From Pagrus major (lineage: Eukaryota > Chordata > Actinopteri > Spariformes > Sparidae): a stretch of 64,000 bases of DNA. The notes under the pieces are model-generated. The model ran no database searches. It saw nothing but the letters and a program-made list of their open reading frames with translations, and was not told where the DNA came from. Shown one piece after another: positions 23,501 through 36,294 of this stretch (positions are counted from its first letter, which is position 1; each line of letters starts with the position of its first letter). A program made the translations under genes and the position numbers. The stretch covers positions 11,286,150 through 11,350,149 of the forward strand of contig NC_133238.1 of NCBI RefSeq assembly GCF_040436345.1, in the 5' to 3' direction.

Positions 23501-24730
23501 AAGATTAGATTGTTTTATTCTGTAATCCAATGGATAACAAAGTAACAGACTACATCAAAAGTAGTGTGATTCAGCCCTGGAGGCTGCAGAGGAGATGCAT
23601 GGTGGCAGCACACGGGCTCCATGAATAGAAACCTTCGGAAAGAAATATTGACCTCGTTTGCACGTCAATAACACACAAACGTTTGACGGAAGCACGTCAG
23701 CGGTGCATTTTCGGCAAACATGAGGCGGAATTTCCATAGATGGAGTTGACTCTATAACAGCGACCCACTCACACTGTTTAACAAGGCCCGAGGTGTGTGT
23801 GTGTGTGTTCAGCATGTGTGAGCTAAGTGGGCCGTTATCTTTGTTGTGTGACCGTAAAAGCCTGGTTATTGGTCATAAAAGTGCACGCGTCAGGACACAG
23901 CGAGCCCAGGCCTTAACACTCGTGTGTGCAGTATGCGTCGTAAAGCTTAGCCGTATGTACACAACATGCTGTGATATACCGTGTAAGAGCCCAGAAAGGC
24001 CATATCATTAAGCTGTTTGTCTGTGTGTGAGTCAGTGTGGACATCCGTGTTTGTGTGTGTGTGTTGCCCTGTGGCCCAGGTAACAGAGGGACACGTACTT
24101 TCTGATAGATTAAGCCTTACATAACAGCACATTCCACTCAGCAGGTAAACAAGCACCGGGACTAAGGTCAAAACCAGGGAGGCACCGGCTCGACTGCGGA
24201 GCCAGACGCCGGAGGCTGAAGCCTGTCCGAGCCTCACTGACCCACAATACATACAAACTCAAGCTGTCATTAAAATCTGAATGGCTTAGAAAGCTCAGTC
24301 ATCAACAAGGACTGTAAGCACCCATTTGGCCAGTCAGTTAATTGCCAGTGTAGTACAGTAACAGTCTCCAGTGGAGGCTGAGGAATGCTGGAAAAAATGT
24401 TGTTGTTGGAGCACCGAAATATGCTGCGATAGCGCCAAAAAGTCCTGTGATCCGTCACATGAGGAAATATTGGAGCGAGGATGACTGCACATATAGGAGG
24501 AAAGAAAGTGTTTCTAATAATGTCTTCACTCTTATGTTCCAAGTCAAGTTGCATGTTAGAGAAAATATATATTCAATCCTCGTGTTAGTGTCAGCGTTAG
24601 CATTGGCGTTTCTTCTCACTGTACATAAAGTATTCAAGGATTTATTGCATTGTTGGACTGTCTGACTACATGGTGACCCCAGTGCAATTTTTGAGTATTT
24701 TCAGTCACAGTATTTTGAATTTTGTGCTAC
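23501..24730. other. Intergenic DNA, no gene recognised
   Basis: Contains short TG/CA tracts at about 23793-23808 and 24036-24064. Reading frames are short and unsupported. Confidence 0.4.
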
Positions 24731-25224
24731 TTAAAGGAACAGTTCACTCAAAAAGGAAAAATTCCATCATTAACTTGGCTCCATACAGCTTGTCTGGCAT
24801 AATCCAAGTCTCCCAAGATACCGAATTCATTTTGAAAAGACGTTATTTACACCCTTGATGCGCAGTCAAGCTTGTACACCCACTTCAGACGGTGTGCATG
24901 CTAACACTTTTAGCTTAGCAGCTATACGGTGAAGATTTCGGCTTAAAAAGGGTGTAAATAACATCTTTTCAAAGATCAGTTTGTGATCTCGGGGCTTCCA
25001 GAGAGTTTGATTACACCGGAAGAGCTGTATGGAGCCATTTTATGTTTGGTTTTTTTACATTTTAAAACAAGTCCCCATCCACTTCAGTTGCTGATGAGAA
25101 CGCTGTTTTGCTGTGAAGCTCCAGAAATGTTTTGCGGACTAAGAAACTTCAGCTCACTTTTCATCGGCATGGGGGCGAGGAGATAATGAGTGAATTTTCA
25201 CGTTTGGATCAATTTACCCTTTAA
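24731..25224 (+). mobile_element. 494-bp non-autonomous TTAA-flanked DNA element (family D)
   Basis: The element begins TTAAAGGAACAGTTCACTC and ends with …TTTACCCTTTAA, so both ends sit at TTAA. The first and last bases form a short imperfect inverted repeat. Inside, 'gaaaagacgttatttacacc' at about 24834 pairs with 'gggtgtaaataacatctttt' at about 24950, and 'tggctccatacagct' (24776) pairs with 'agctgtatggagcc' (25024), giving a long self-complementary structure. No protein is encoded. A second, truncated copy is at 15555-15660. Confidence 0.75.
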
Positions 25225-28150
25225 TACTTATATTCCACTGCATTTGAGAAAGAAATATACAGCATTTATTGTCATCTAGTTATTATTACCTTACAAAACA
25301 TAAGAGCTGCTTGTAAAATTATAAGAGGATTAAACAGCGGTATTATAAAGAATTCATAGTGTTAGCAGTCCCTAAAGGTCTACTAGCATCCTGAAACTGT
25401 AGCTAGTAAAAGGTTTAATGCCAGCAGTTCATGTTGGACTGTAAGTGGATGCATTTTCAAGTTTTCCTCATTTAGCAGTGCAGTGAGTACCTCAGATTTG
25501 GAGCAAGGTTGCCTTCATTCATTCATAATCAACACACTCACACTAATGGAAACACAAGATAAGATCAGCCTGATTGTACCCTGAGGGGAAACTTGGCTCA
25601 GCCCCAGAAACATCAGAACAGACGCAGGTAACATTACAAGACAACAAGCCGATTACATTAATGTTAAATAAACACGGAAGGTCTCCATGCTGACATCCAC
25701 ATGTAGGCATTACCCAGAGCGTTAAGGCTTTAATGCATTCTAACGCAAAGCAATTTTTGTAGCTGTAGAATAGGCTCTGTGCAGCCACGGTGCTGGTTTC
25801 ACGGCTCTGCTGCTCCGATACAGGAGCCTCACTAATTCGTTAACAGAGATGAGATTAGAGGAATGTATAGGGGGGGGGGGGGAACAAGATTTGAACTCAA
25901 GCCAAAGCTGGAGGGAATGTATGGCATTCTCAGAGACGCTCAGTCAGATGAAATGTGCTCCTTCATGCTTTTTAAAGTGAATTAAAATACTGTGATGATT
26001 AATAAATCATCTGATTATATCGTGATCGTATCCTGTAAAGGCTGCAGTACAGTAAAGTGATATCCAGTTCCAGACATTTGAACAATATCTGTCATGTCAC
26101 ATTCACGTATGTGCTGCCTTTCATGCTGGGAGGTGGAGTTACAGGCGGAAAGGCTGCCAACCAGTGACCGCAGTTCAAGACTGCATTTCAACATTTCAAC
26201 ACCTGACGTTGCATATTACATATTGTTGCTTCACATGCAAAATTGACTGCAGAGGCGTAGGCCGAACACAGACAAGCCTCTCTATCATCCTTTCCATTAG
26301 CATAACAAAACTATGCTAATATTTCGCTAAATGAATGTTGAAGGCTGCAAAATCTGCAAAAAAAATACTAATACAGCTATTATTTAATATAATAATACAG
26401 ATGGAATTACATTTATGTGTTCTGTTGTAAAATATCATAATGATGCGTTAAACAACAACATATACATCCGTGTTTGAATGTGTGTTTTCCAGCTTTTAGG
26501 TCATCATCGGTATCATCCCAAATCCAGTGAGTCAGATTGGTTGTGTGCTGAGGGCCGCCCTCAATGTTAAACTGCCATGCTCCGCATTATAGGCTTAAGC
26601 TAATGCCTCATTAGCATCAGTGTCTCACTGACTCCGCTCTAAAACAGCATCCTCCTCCACTGCAGAGGACCTGTTAGCATCACTGCCAACCACACAGAGC
26701 CCGCGGAGGCTGAAACAAAAAGGCATGTCACGCCACCCGGCTAGTCAGAAACGCAATAGTGTAGTATGTGCACAGTGGAAAAACACTGCTGCATTCAAAA
26801 TTAATCCTGCAGTGAGGTTAAGAAATGTTGTATCGTATTGTAGGACAGTTATCAGGACAAGCTTCTGCTCAAAAACATCTTGTCAGGTTTTGTCCCTGTA
26901 TTTTCTAGATTTACCGTGCATCTGAAGGGTGTGTTCACGTCAAGCATGTTTGATGTGGATTCTTGAAATTCCTGAGCACAGGTGGCACCAAATGCCTCAC
27001 ACCTGAACACCTCAGGTGCATTAGCCGTGAGAAACCAACTACAGGAAATACCACAAATGCGCTTTTACAAGGTCTGACAGCAACACAGAGAACTGTGATC
27101 ACACATTTTAAGGTGTCTAGTAGTAATAATCTAAAAGAAACGCTCTTGCAGGATCTCTTTGCAGCTCTGTGTCTTAATTTTTTCTTGCTCTGTGTTACTA
27201 AAGGTCAGACCCACACAGATGGAAACATGGATAAGCTGACAGGCTTTATGTGCACGACTGTGTGTGTGCATCAAAGTCACCATAACTCCTAATCTAGCCT
27301 TGCGTGTTTTGGTTTTTGATTGTGACGGAGAATGGCGTGCTTAAAACTCAGATATCATGCAGATGCTGCAGCTTCCTGACGCGTGTGGATTAAGTGTCAG
27401 AGGGCAAACAGCGTGCAATGGATTTTTGCATTTTAATGCCGCTTTTCCATGAATCTGAAGGGATTTGTATGTATAGTTACAAGTCTGCTGTTCATTTTAA
27501 ATAATGGATAAAATGATTTAATAGAAACAAATGTGGTCCTTGACCCTTTTAGCCGTGCTAGCATCGTGGCTCTGCAGATGGTGGGCTGACGTTTTTGCAA
27601 AGATATTCATAGAAGGATGAATCATTGTGATTTTAATGATTCCCTGACTTTTTCTCCAGGCACACAGAGCTGCTAGCATGGCTGGAGACTCTCGTTCAAG
27701 TATTTCTCTCAGAAGCCTATATCTGCACAACCATCAGGATTCCTATTGAACAACCTGAGGGTGCACATTACATTGGTTGAAACATGTCATCCTTTGTGAA
27801 ACAAAAGGTCACGCAAACTCTACATGCAAAGCAGCATAAAGGTGACACGTTGACTGTCATGATGTGGATTTGCATATTAGCTATGTTTACCCTGATGCCT
27901 GCAGTGACTCATGTAGTCCGGTGTGAGGTTTTTCTTGACACGAAAACATAAAATAGACTGAGATCCAATTTTAAAAGGGCTGATAGCTCTGTTGGATGCT
28001 CCTGAGGAAACTTTAAAACTCGATAAATGTGAAATATATGAATAAGAGCACATGTATAGATATAGATATAGATCTGGCTGTATTTACAACATATAGCTTT
28101 GTGCTATAACTGAAATATTATATTATAAATATTATACTCATAAAACTGAA
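25225..28150. other. Intergenic DNA, no gene recognised
   Basis: Mostly AT-rich. A G13 run lies at 25870-25882. A repeat-poor stretch at about 26500-26720 (cattagcatcag, cctccactgcagagg) is the only part that looks possibly constrained. No reading frame in the 27-28 kb region has domain support. Confidence 0.35.
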
Positions 28151-28376
28151 TGAATCTAGAGCTGGGGGTGATTAGTGTAGCTTAGCATAAAGACTGGAAG
28201 CAGAGGAAACGGCAAGTCTGACTGCCCAACGTTTAACATTTTACAAACTAACATAAAAAACATGTTTGTTTAGTTTGTATGAAACAGAAATATGAAAACA
28301 ACAACTTTCCACCTGCTTCCAGTCTTTATGCTAAGCTATGCTAATAACCCCCGGCTCTAGATTCATATTCAATGTG
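28151..28376. mobile_element. 226-bp MITE with about 54-bp terminal inverted repeats (family C)
   Basis: The left arm (28151-28204) begins tgaatctagagctgggggtg and ends agactggaagcag. The right arm (28313-28376) is its near-perfect reverse complement, ending cccccggctctagattca. The loop carries no gene. This is a classic short inverted-repeat transposon or foldback element. A half-copy with cagtctttatgctaagctaagc is at about 61090-61135. Confidence 0.85.
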
Positions 28377-28444
28377 TATGCAGAACGGTGAATTTAATTT
28401 GCCATCAAAGAATACACATCTGATCTCTGAATCAAGAAAGTGTG

Positions 28445-28735
28445 ACATTACAAGTTAGCGTGTGTTAGCCTGGCTAACCAAGACTACATCAGTATAGCCA
28501 TGCTAGCTTGTAGCTACCTGGACCTAGTTTGTCAATTCTGTTGCTAACCAGCCTCTTACATTTTAAGTTTTTAACTGATATCTGGCTCAATATATTGTGC
28601 AATCACAAGTTAGCATGTTAGCTTAGACGACCAAGGCTACATCCATGTGACCATGCTAGCTTTCAGCTTCATAGACCTGTTTTGTCACTTACTCTGTTGC
28701 TAACCGGCCTCTTACTTTTCAGGGTTTTGGTTCTG
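28445..28735. repeat. Two tandem copies of a ~154-bp unit
   Basis: The words acaagttagcgtg/acaagttagcatg, gccatgctagctt/gaccatgctagctt and gttgctaaccagcctcttac/gttgctaaccggcctcttac recur in order with a spacing of about 154 bases. This shows one tandem duplication that has since diverged. Confidence 0.75.
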
Positions 28736-28758
28736 CCCCCCCCCCCCCCCCCCCCCCC
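28736..28758 (+). repeat. C23 homopolymer
   Basis: Twenty-three consecutive C residues (G-run on the other strand), directly after the tandem duplication. Such runs are length-unstable and error-prone in sequencing. Confidence 0.95.
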
Positions 28759-29939
28759 GATGATTAATTCAACCAATGAGATTTATTCTTCCTTTAGCCT
28801 GAAAAGGTATCCTAGCATTGTGTTATGTTGCTATGGACAGATGCAGGGCTAGTCAGGCCACACAAACAGCGACGTGACTCCAAAATAGAAAACTGACATA
28901 CAAGGCTGCTTTACACGACTTGCTTTCAGCCCATTAGACATTTTACTAACTCATCAGGGACAAAAATATGAGCTGACGTATGTTTGATGTTGTTCGCAGA
29001 GAATCTCCTTTTGCAAAACATGTTTACGAGCTGCGAGAGTGTCGGCTGATAAGACTGCATGTGGACTAACAGGCTGGAAGCTTCCACTCCACTGCCAGCG
29101 TGGTAAACAGCAGCGGGAGTGTTTGTGAGCGGTGGGCGGGACCTGGGCTCCACATGCTGTCCAAACACGTGGAGTCTGAATGTTATGGACCAAGAGAGAC
29201 AGGAGCTGCAGAGACTTGAGCTTTTCCATTGACACACACACTTCAACTCACATGCACATACATGCTCCTTCTAGGACAAAAAGTGCAATGTTTTTCTTCT
29301 TCCCTCTTGATTTATCTGCCTCTTGGTTGGAAGCAGCAGGGAAATGAAGTACTAATAGAGCATCCACATCTGTACCAACTAAAACCACCTTGGCTTGAGT
29401 CAAACTGAGCAGGCACAGGCCCCAAGACAACACCAGTGTTACCACATTTGGTCCGCAAGGCGCTCAAGATGTTTTAAAATAGCGGAAAACTTAACCCAGA
29501 GTTGTTCACTGGCATGTCAGCAAGAATGACAGTTCAAAATGAAAAATATCTAGTCCTCAGATACTGAACCAAGCATCCAGATTTCTGCCTCGAGGCAGCT
29601 TTCTGTCCGGGCCAGTATGCAGAAGTGATGGCTGATAAAAAGCCAAAAAAGATTGCGAGAGAATGCATCCGGGCTGATTGACCTGTTGACCTTTATGTAA
29701 GTTAGAGTGCTGCCGTTGCTCCAGGACACAGACCTAAAGAGAGTGCAGGCTGTTAGCAAACACTGATAGATGTGAGAGATAGTCTCTGACCATATGACCT
29801 CTCACTTCCCTCAGTTCGCTTCCTTGTTTTTGACGAGTTTGAAACAAACAAATCATGAAAGCAGAAGTGAAAGCCTCAACGAAAGCACATTTCCAACTTA
29901 ACTACCTGCGGCCTGGCTTAAAACAACTTTGGTGATCCT
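28759..29939. other. Intergenic DNA, no gene recognised
   Basis: Overlapping minus-strand frames at 28926-29246 and 29248-29445 lack domains and overlap alternative frames. No RNA gene or repeat is recognised with confidence. Confidence 0.35.
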
Positions 29940-30220
29940 TTAAAGGGGCAGTTCACAGTTCAAGAATACAGATTTTTCCTCTTACTTTCAGTGCTATTTT
30001 TGTTGTTTTGGAGATGTCTACCTTCTCTCTCTCCAGAAATCATGACCCAGTTCCTCAAGATAATCTACCGACCCTGTTGTGAGCAGTTTTTGTGCCAGGA
30101 CTATTTTCTATCTGACGACCCCCAACTGTATCATCGCGCAGAAGAGCATTAGCTTCTCGAGCAAGAAGCTAATGTTACAGGTCAGCCGCGGAGGACGCCC
30201 ATTGATGACATCATCAGGTC
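29940..30220 (+). mobile_element. Possible TTAA-type element (family F), left end
   Basis: Starts TTTAAAGGGGCAGTTCAC, resembling the family D terminus (TTAAAGGAACAGTTCACTC). An internal inverted pair (gcattagcttctcg and cgagcaagaagctaatg) lies near 30148-30175. The right end is unclear. Confidence 0.4.
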
Positions 30221-30309
30221 AAAATTTCGACTTGCGTTTAAATGCTAAATACTATGCCAACAAAATGTACCTTCTATTAGCCTCCGCTGTACTTTGTGTT
30301 TACTGCTAA

Positions 30310-30459
30310 TTGACTAATAAAATGTTACCAGGCTAGCATGCTAACAAGCTAAACTAAGCTGGTCAACACGGTGAACATTTCACCTGCTTTACATTAGCAT
30401 GTTAGCATTGCCATTGTGAGCATGTTAGCATACAATAATCTTACATATTGCACCTTTTA
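30310..30459 (-). mobile_element. Family A MITE, copy 3 (partial)
   Basis: Ends with atcttacatattgcacctttt, the reverse complement of the family A terminus, and contains tagcatgctaac and catgttagcat words. The left limit is not clear. Confidence 0.45.
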
Positions 30460-31849
30460 TGTGGAAACATGGTGATCTAGTCACCATCAGATGTGTGAGG
30501 AGGGTGTAGCCTGTGTTTTACTATGATTGCTGATCTTGAAGAAGGCCTGAGGGCCGAAACGCCATCTGAATAAAAGATGTGTGACACTTTTTTCATGCTT
30601 TCAAATCCTTCATTTTTACGCAACCTTGTTTCATCTTTTATATCTCGTCCCTGCACTGTTTGACTGGGACTCCTGTCCCTCATTTCCTCCAGATGCTGAG
30701 AAGTCTGCAGCCGCACTTCTGTCTCTAACTCCAGCCTCCTCTGATTGGCCTCCTCTCCCCAACAACTAATGACACATCATCAGGAGTCACATCATTTCCC
30801 GCAGTCTCACGTTTACACATGCAAAAATACTATATAGCATTCATGAACAAATATTGAATGCGTACTCAGCTCAGTGGCTTTCCTACAGGGAAAATCCAAT
30901 AACGTTTGCAAACATACAGTAGCTTATAGCATATTTGAAGTTAGGGCAGCATTTTCTCAACCGTGTGATCCTTCGATCAGCTGGATCAGGTTAAGAAGTC
31001 CTTATTTCTGCGACAAATGCGATATTTTCTCATTAGTATTTGATCCGGTGTGGTATTTCTAAAATATATGTCAGTATGTTATGTTTCCATGTGGGATCAT
31101 GAGTGCTGTGCGCCTCTGTCGTCTCTTCAGTGGAGAGCCAGTGCTGGCTACTGTAAGTGGGTCACAGCTCCGCCCTGCTGCTGCACGGCGAAGTTCAATG
31201 AGCCCGGCTGAAACCCTCCTTAGGCTGATTCAGGGAGAAATAATGGGGCCAGCGACTCTCAATCCCCTCAAGAGCTCCAGCACAGCACGGTAGCAAGCTG
31301 GCAGGGAGGCCCAGTGGAGCGCAGGGTGGACGAGGTTGCCAAAGGAGCAGCTATTCGCTCTTTAAGACCCTAATCTACCGCGTATACCACACATGCTGTT
31401 CCATTGTGCAGCACATCGGGTGCATTGAGTCCATATACTGTACATAAGAGGACGTTTAAAGTTCAATTTCGTATGATTATTTCCAGTTTGGCCGCTCTCT
31501 GCAGATCAAGGCATGAACAAATCACGCCTGGGTCACGGGTTCAATTCCCAGAGGAGCTACTCTCGAGTTTCTGAGTGCAGACGACCTGTTTATTTAACCA
31601 ATTTCACCGTGAATGGAAGTCGTTATCCTGTTAATATTAAATTGATGCTATCGCAACTCAAATTATGCAGGAAAAAAATGAAATATGTAGTAAAATGATG
31701 GCTGTCATGTGCAAATGCTTGAAGAGTTCTTGCAGGATATTTTCACGTGACTGCGTGTAATCAAATGAACAAATCCACTTAAGGCTGCTTGTTTAGTTAA
31801 CATATTTCTAACGGTCCAACATGATCCGCCGGAAAGTAATGTATGGCAG
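30460..31849. other. Intergenic DNA with repeat remnants
   Basis: At about 30535-30565, gaaggcctgagggccgaaacg is a word that recurs in teleost retroelements, so this is probably a repeat remnant. A GC-richer, repeat-poor block at about 31085-31330 could be constrained non-coding DNA. At 31540-31556, a tRNA B-box-like ggttcaattcccag occurs without a matching A box or cloverleaf. Confidence 0.35.
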
Positions 31850-32060
31850 TCGACACCGCCAGTGTGCTGGCAGATAAAACATGATCAAGTGTCCTCTTAG
31901 GGGCCCTTCCAGTGGACAAAACGTGATAAAGTGCCCTGAAATCACGACTTTCTTGGTGCTGGTGCCCCCCCTGCACACAGCTGGTGCCCGTTTCATTTTT
32001 CCGCCCCTGGTCCTCAAACATCCCGTGTCCACCACTGCCAGTCGAGGTCACTCAAAATCG
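31850..32060 (+). repeat. Dispersed repeat with 'ataaagtgccct' words
   Basis: Shares the words gtcctcttaggggcccttcc and gataaagtgccctgaa with a related block at 15690-15800 (gccctcttggatgcccc, ataaagtgccctc). No coding capacity is seen. The class is unknown. Confidence 0.45.
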
Positions 32061-35000
32061 GAAATGCAAAAAAGTCCATTGATAACAACCTCCCAAACTG
32101 TAAGATGATGATGCAGATTTCATGGCTCCGCCGTCTCGGCCACGCTGAATTCCTTCCTGCTCGTCTGCGTGTTGTGTACAAGCATGTGATTGTGAATGTG
32201 ATTCTAAATTTGGGAATAATTGAGGGCGTCCAGGAATAGACCAGATAGACACAGACACACAGACAGTAACTTCAAAGGAGCATCCTGTAAACTTGTATTT
32301 TTAGGAAACCTTTCACTGTCGTTGCACAGCTTGAGATATTAACGTCCCTGACACGCTTTATTGAGCGAGCCATCCTTTATGTTGAGGAACAGGAGCAGCA
32401 GCAGCAGAGGCATCATGCAACAAAGACTTCTGTTTTCGTGTGCTTCTCCTGCGGTTTGCCTTCAGAGCAGAAATGTGCCCATACAGATTTTCGTTGAAGA
32501 AACAGAGAAGAAAAAAACTGTTTTTTTTCTCTCCTCCTCAGACAGACAGGGAGTGCAGAGTGGGGAGAGCGGGGTGAGGAACATTGTGTCCCTCCTGGTG
32601 GCTTGGTGGTGGTGGTGGGTTCTTATGTAAGGCTGGTTTCTGCCTGGCAGCAGAGCAGAGCCCCACTGACAGTGTCATACTGCTAATTAATACACACCAG
32701 CTAGAGGTGTGCCCTCAGCGGCTGCTTGTGTGTGTGTGCGTGTTCATTTTGTGTCTGTACTGGAGAGTAGAAAACTTGGTGAAGTGAAGTTATGCCCATA
32801 TGATGCTGATATTTTTCACAATTACAGGGTTTCGCTGTTTCAAGAGGACCCCGGGCGACTAATTAAATGGTTACATGCAGAATGAGAGTAGTAACAGTCG
32901 CCCGGATGCTGCTCACTTTCTGCGTCGACTGCGAGCGAGACTTTCACAATGTCGGCCAATCCCAGTCTGACGTTTTTCCCGCTTATGCCCCCCTGACCTT
33001 CCTTTCCTACCTGCACACCTGTTCCCACTTCCCCATCAGCTCAGAAGCATACTTTACATACCGGCACACTTCCATGCATCCTCCTGACAGATGATCTATT
33101 GTAGTCCCTTAGTGGTTTATCCATTTTGTCTTCCTGCCTGTTATAACCTGTCTTTTGGAGTCCCGTTCACTCCCCTAACCCCTATTTTTTCTAACACTCT
33201 TGTCTCGGGGTCGTACTTTTGGGTTAAAAACTGTTTTTACTGAGCCTTTGTAAAGACTACGGCCCAATCCCAGTTCCACAGTTCCAGTTGTACCCCTACA
33301 AGCGAACCCGCTGCCCCTCAGAACAGAGTTACATGTGGTAGTGGTTGAAATCTCCCCCATGAAATAGGATAACCATTCACGACCCTCATACGTCATAAGT
33401 TGGTGTCAATGGCGTCTACCTGAACAGATGTTTCCAATATCCTGTTTGCCATTTATCTGATGGAAATAAAAAAGCATGCAATTTGTTAACAGCTTAACGC
33501 TATCAATCAAGTCACCAAATGAGAACGAGCACCGCTTCATTACCTAGCCACTAGCGGCACTTTACAGGTTAGCATTAGCATCCTGCACTAGTCTGCGATG
33601 ATATTAGAGGAGCAGTACCAAGTGCGACAACTTCGCTTCTCCTCGCTTCACTTTGGGTACGTTTCGGACGTCGTGTGCCATCAAAGGCCGGGAATGCCGC
33701 ATTGAAATATGTCAAAATGCACAAATCGGCAAAAAGGAAGTTAGCCTAGCTTAGCAGTCCTAGCATAGACTGGAAGCAGTTAGCCTAGCTCTGTCCAGAG
33801 TTAAAAAAAATCTGCCTACCAACATACTCTAAAAGTAGTATAGAGGTGGTGACATACTATAACTTGAGTTTTTACATCTGTTTGTGCACAGCTAGGTGTT
33901 TTCTCCTAGCTCCAGCCAGTCTTAGCTAGGCTATTAATCCTCGTATCAGCTACAGACGTTATCATGGTATCAGTCTTATCTAACTCTCTGCAGGGGAGAC
34001 AGATTCTAAGTGAACATAAACGCTTCCTTTAAATAGCACAAACAAAATTAGATTCAGCATTGACAGCAAAAATCTCAGAACCTTGAAAAATAAAATGATC
34101 TGCATGACTTTAATATAAAAAAATGTTGTAAAAGCCTCCATGTCTTGTTTAAACCAGTAAGTGACTTATGATAAGACACAGCCTCGTCAATGGAAAGTAT
34201 TCCTTCCAGTAAACATGAGTAATAAGATAAGTGCCTGTCAAAGGGACACAACGTTCTTGTATCACCCCGCCCTGCAGTTTATCTGCATGGGAGTGTGTGG
34301 CGGACAGAAACAGGTGAAATGTGTTGTTTACTTCATGCTTTGAACCCGCTGACCTCCCAACTTTTCACTACTCAGTCTTTTCTGGAGACGCGTGGCTTGG
34401 CAGGAAGTCGTTGGCGCAGTATGAGCTTCCTGCGTTGGCCCCCGTCCCAAAATAAAAACACTTACGGAGGGAGAAAGTCTTGGCCCGGAGAGTTCAGCTC
34501 CTCACTCTCCACAGGACGGAGGTAGGATATCCTCCTCGGCTGACACACGGTCAGGAAGCTATTAGTCTCTGTGCCAAATGCATGATACCCCAATGTGTGA
34601 GGGAGGAGGAGAGGGGCAGGATGGGATTTGGAGTCTCGTGAGGTTTATAATCAGTAATTTAGAGGAAGATAATTTATAAATCAGTTTTCCCACACTTCAG
34701 GCTTTTAACATAATAGTTAGCTCATATAGCTTATTGTTATTATTATTATTATATTGAAAAGGTCTTAATATTACACAATATTACTTTATATATTTCAGTT
34801 TCACATACATTTTATTTACTTTCATTACAAAGATTCAACTTAAAGTATATAATTTAATGCAGAGTATTTCTATCATGTTGAGCTGATGTAAATAAAATAC
34901 ATAACTTAGTCTGCTTAAATTAAGCTAACGCAGTTTTTTAAATATTGCATAAAAAAGTAATGCATTACATATGGATTACTGTGATGTGTACTACTTGAAC

Positions 35001-35170
35001 AATTGCATTAACTTAATTCACATTTATTCAATGTGATAGAAAGACTTTGCATTAAATTACAGAGAACTTGTGGATTAAAATTAGATGGGAATAATTTTTT
35101 TGAGTGTATATGTAAATGAGGCAGCATCAGATATTTCATGTGGAAATAAAAAATGAAGACAAAGTTGTAC
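32061..35170. other. Intergenic DNA downstream of irs2
   Basis: No gene recognised. About 33690-33980 is dense in 'ttagcctagct' words and includes 'agactggaagcagttagcc', related to the arm of the family C element. The stretch 34680-35150 is strongly AT-rich. The reading frames near 32361-32787 are low-complexity. Confidence 0.35.
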
Positions 35171-35187
35171 CTCTTTAAATAAATTCA

Positions 35188-35193
35188 TTTATT
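35188..35193 (-). terminator. Candidate distal poly(A) signal of irs2
   Basis: TTTATT on the plus strand (AATAAA on the minus strand), followed on the minus strand by a GT/T-rich stretch. It was chosen by position only. Confidence 0.3.
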
Positions 35194-36294
35194 TCTGTAG
35201 GTTGCTATCCATAATCAATACAGACAAAAGCAATACTCGACTACCAGAATTTATAAATCATTATAATCATCTCTTGTGAGCATCACAATAAACAGTATAT
35301 TGAACTATGTACAATGGAAGACAACGACACATTCAGACTGAGTCAATCCGAGATCAATCTGTAAAAGAAGAGTCCGTCCATGGACACAGAAATGGGGAAA
35401 AGCGCTTTGAGACATGTCAAGAACAAAGTTCCCGCTGACAAAAAACAAAACACTTGGCAGAAAGAGAAATGTACAAGGAGCAAAAACAGCTTCTGCTCGC
35501 CACGAAAAGAAAAACAAAATCATTAATACAATGTTACATTTGGTTCCACGGTTGTAAACTAGATTGTATTCATGTCACTATTGCATATGCCATTAGGTAA
35601 AGTGTGTCAACAAGGCAAAGAGATCTCTATAATAAAATAGACAGATTATTTTTTTTCATATAGTCACAGAGACTGTGAGGGAGAAAAGCATACAATACAC
35701 TGTACAACCCCAAAGCAAAAACCCCGTCCCCTTTTTAAAAATCGGTAGCCAAAGTCTTTACACAGGAATATCATCGCAACATAGGTAAAATCTAAGTACT
35801 CTGTTTTTTCAATAGATTTTCTTAGTTAAACTCTTTCTATGTACACAATATACACATTCAAGACTCTGAAGATAAATAGATACCACCACTCGGCGTGGTA
35901 CAGCTCCAATATTATCCGACTCTGTCAAAACCATTTCCCACGTTATGTTTCTGTGGTGTCCCCACCAGCTCAGTGATACATTCAGACATGGTTAAAAGTT
36001 TTACAATCTACTGTACACTAAAGGGGTTGTGAGCCAGTTGGAGTCGGCACAGTGGATGACACAAAAAACCGCACAGTCAGGATGTCAGATGATGTTAAGG
36101 AACCATCTGGCAGCCATTTTGGAGGTTCAAAGCTCTTGGGGGAAGCAGCCGAAGTTCACGTTTGTTGTCGGCTTATGTCTGACTGGAGTACGGATACAGT
36201 TTCTTCAGATTAAAACTAAACTACATAACTTTTGAAAGATTAAAAGTTTGACTAGCCCTCAGCTCTGCTACAGCCTTGGTATGACCAGTAGTTT

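Noticed and set aside
31500..31570. tRNA gene or tRNA-derived SINE
   Set aside because: A B-box-like ggttcaattcccag is present, but there is no A box at the right distance and no cloverleaf can be drawn.
11291..35170. ABHD13, TNFSF13B or MYO16 exons between lig4 and irs2
   Set aside because: Looked for because of human synteny. No frame resembling the ABHD13 hydrolase, the TNF-homology domain or a myosin motor was seen.
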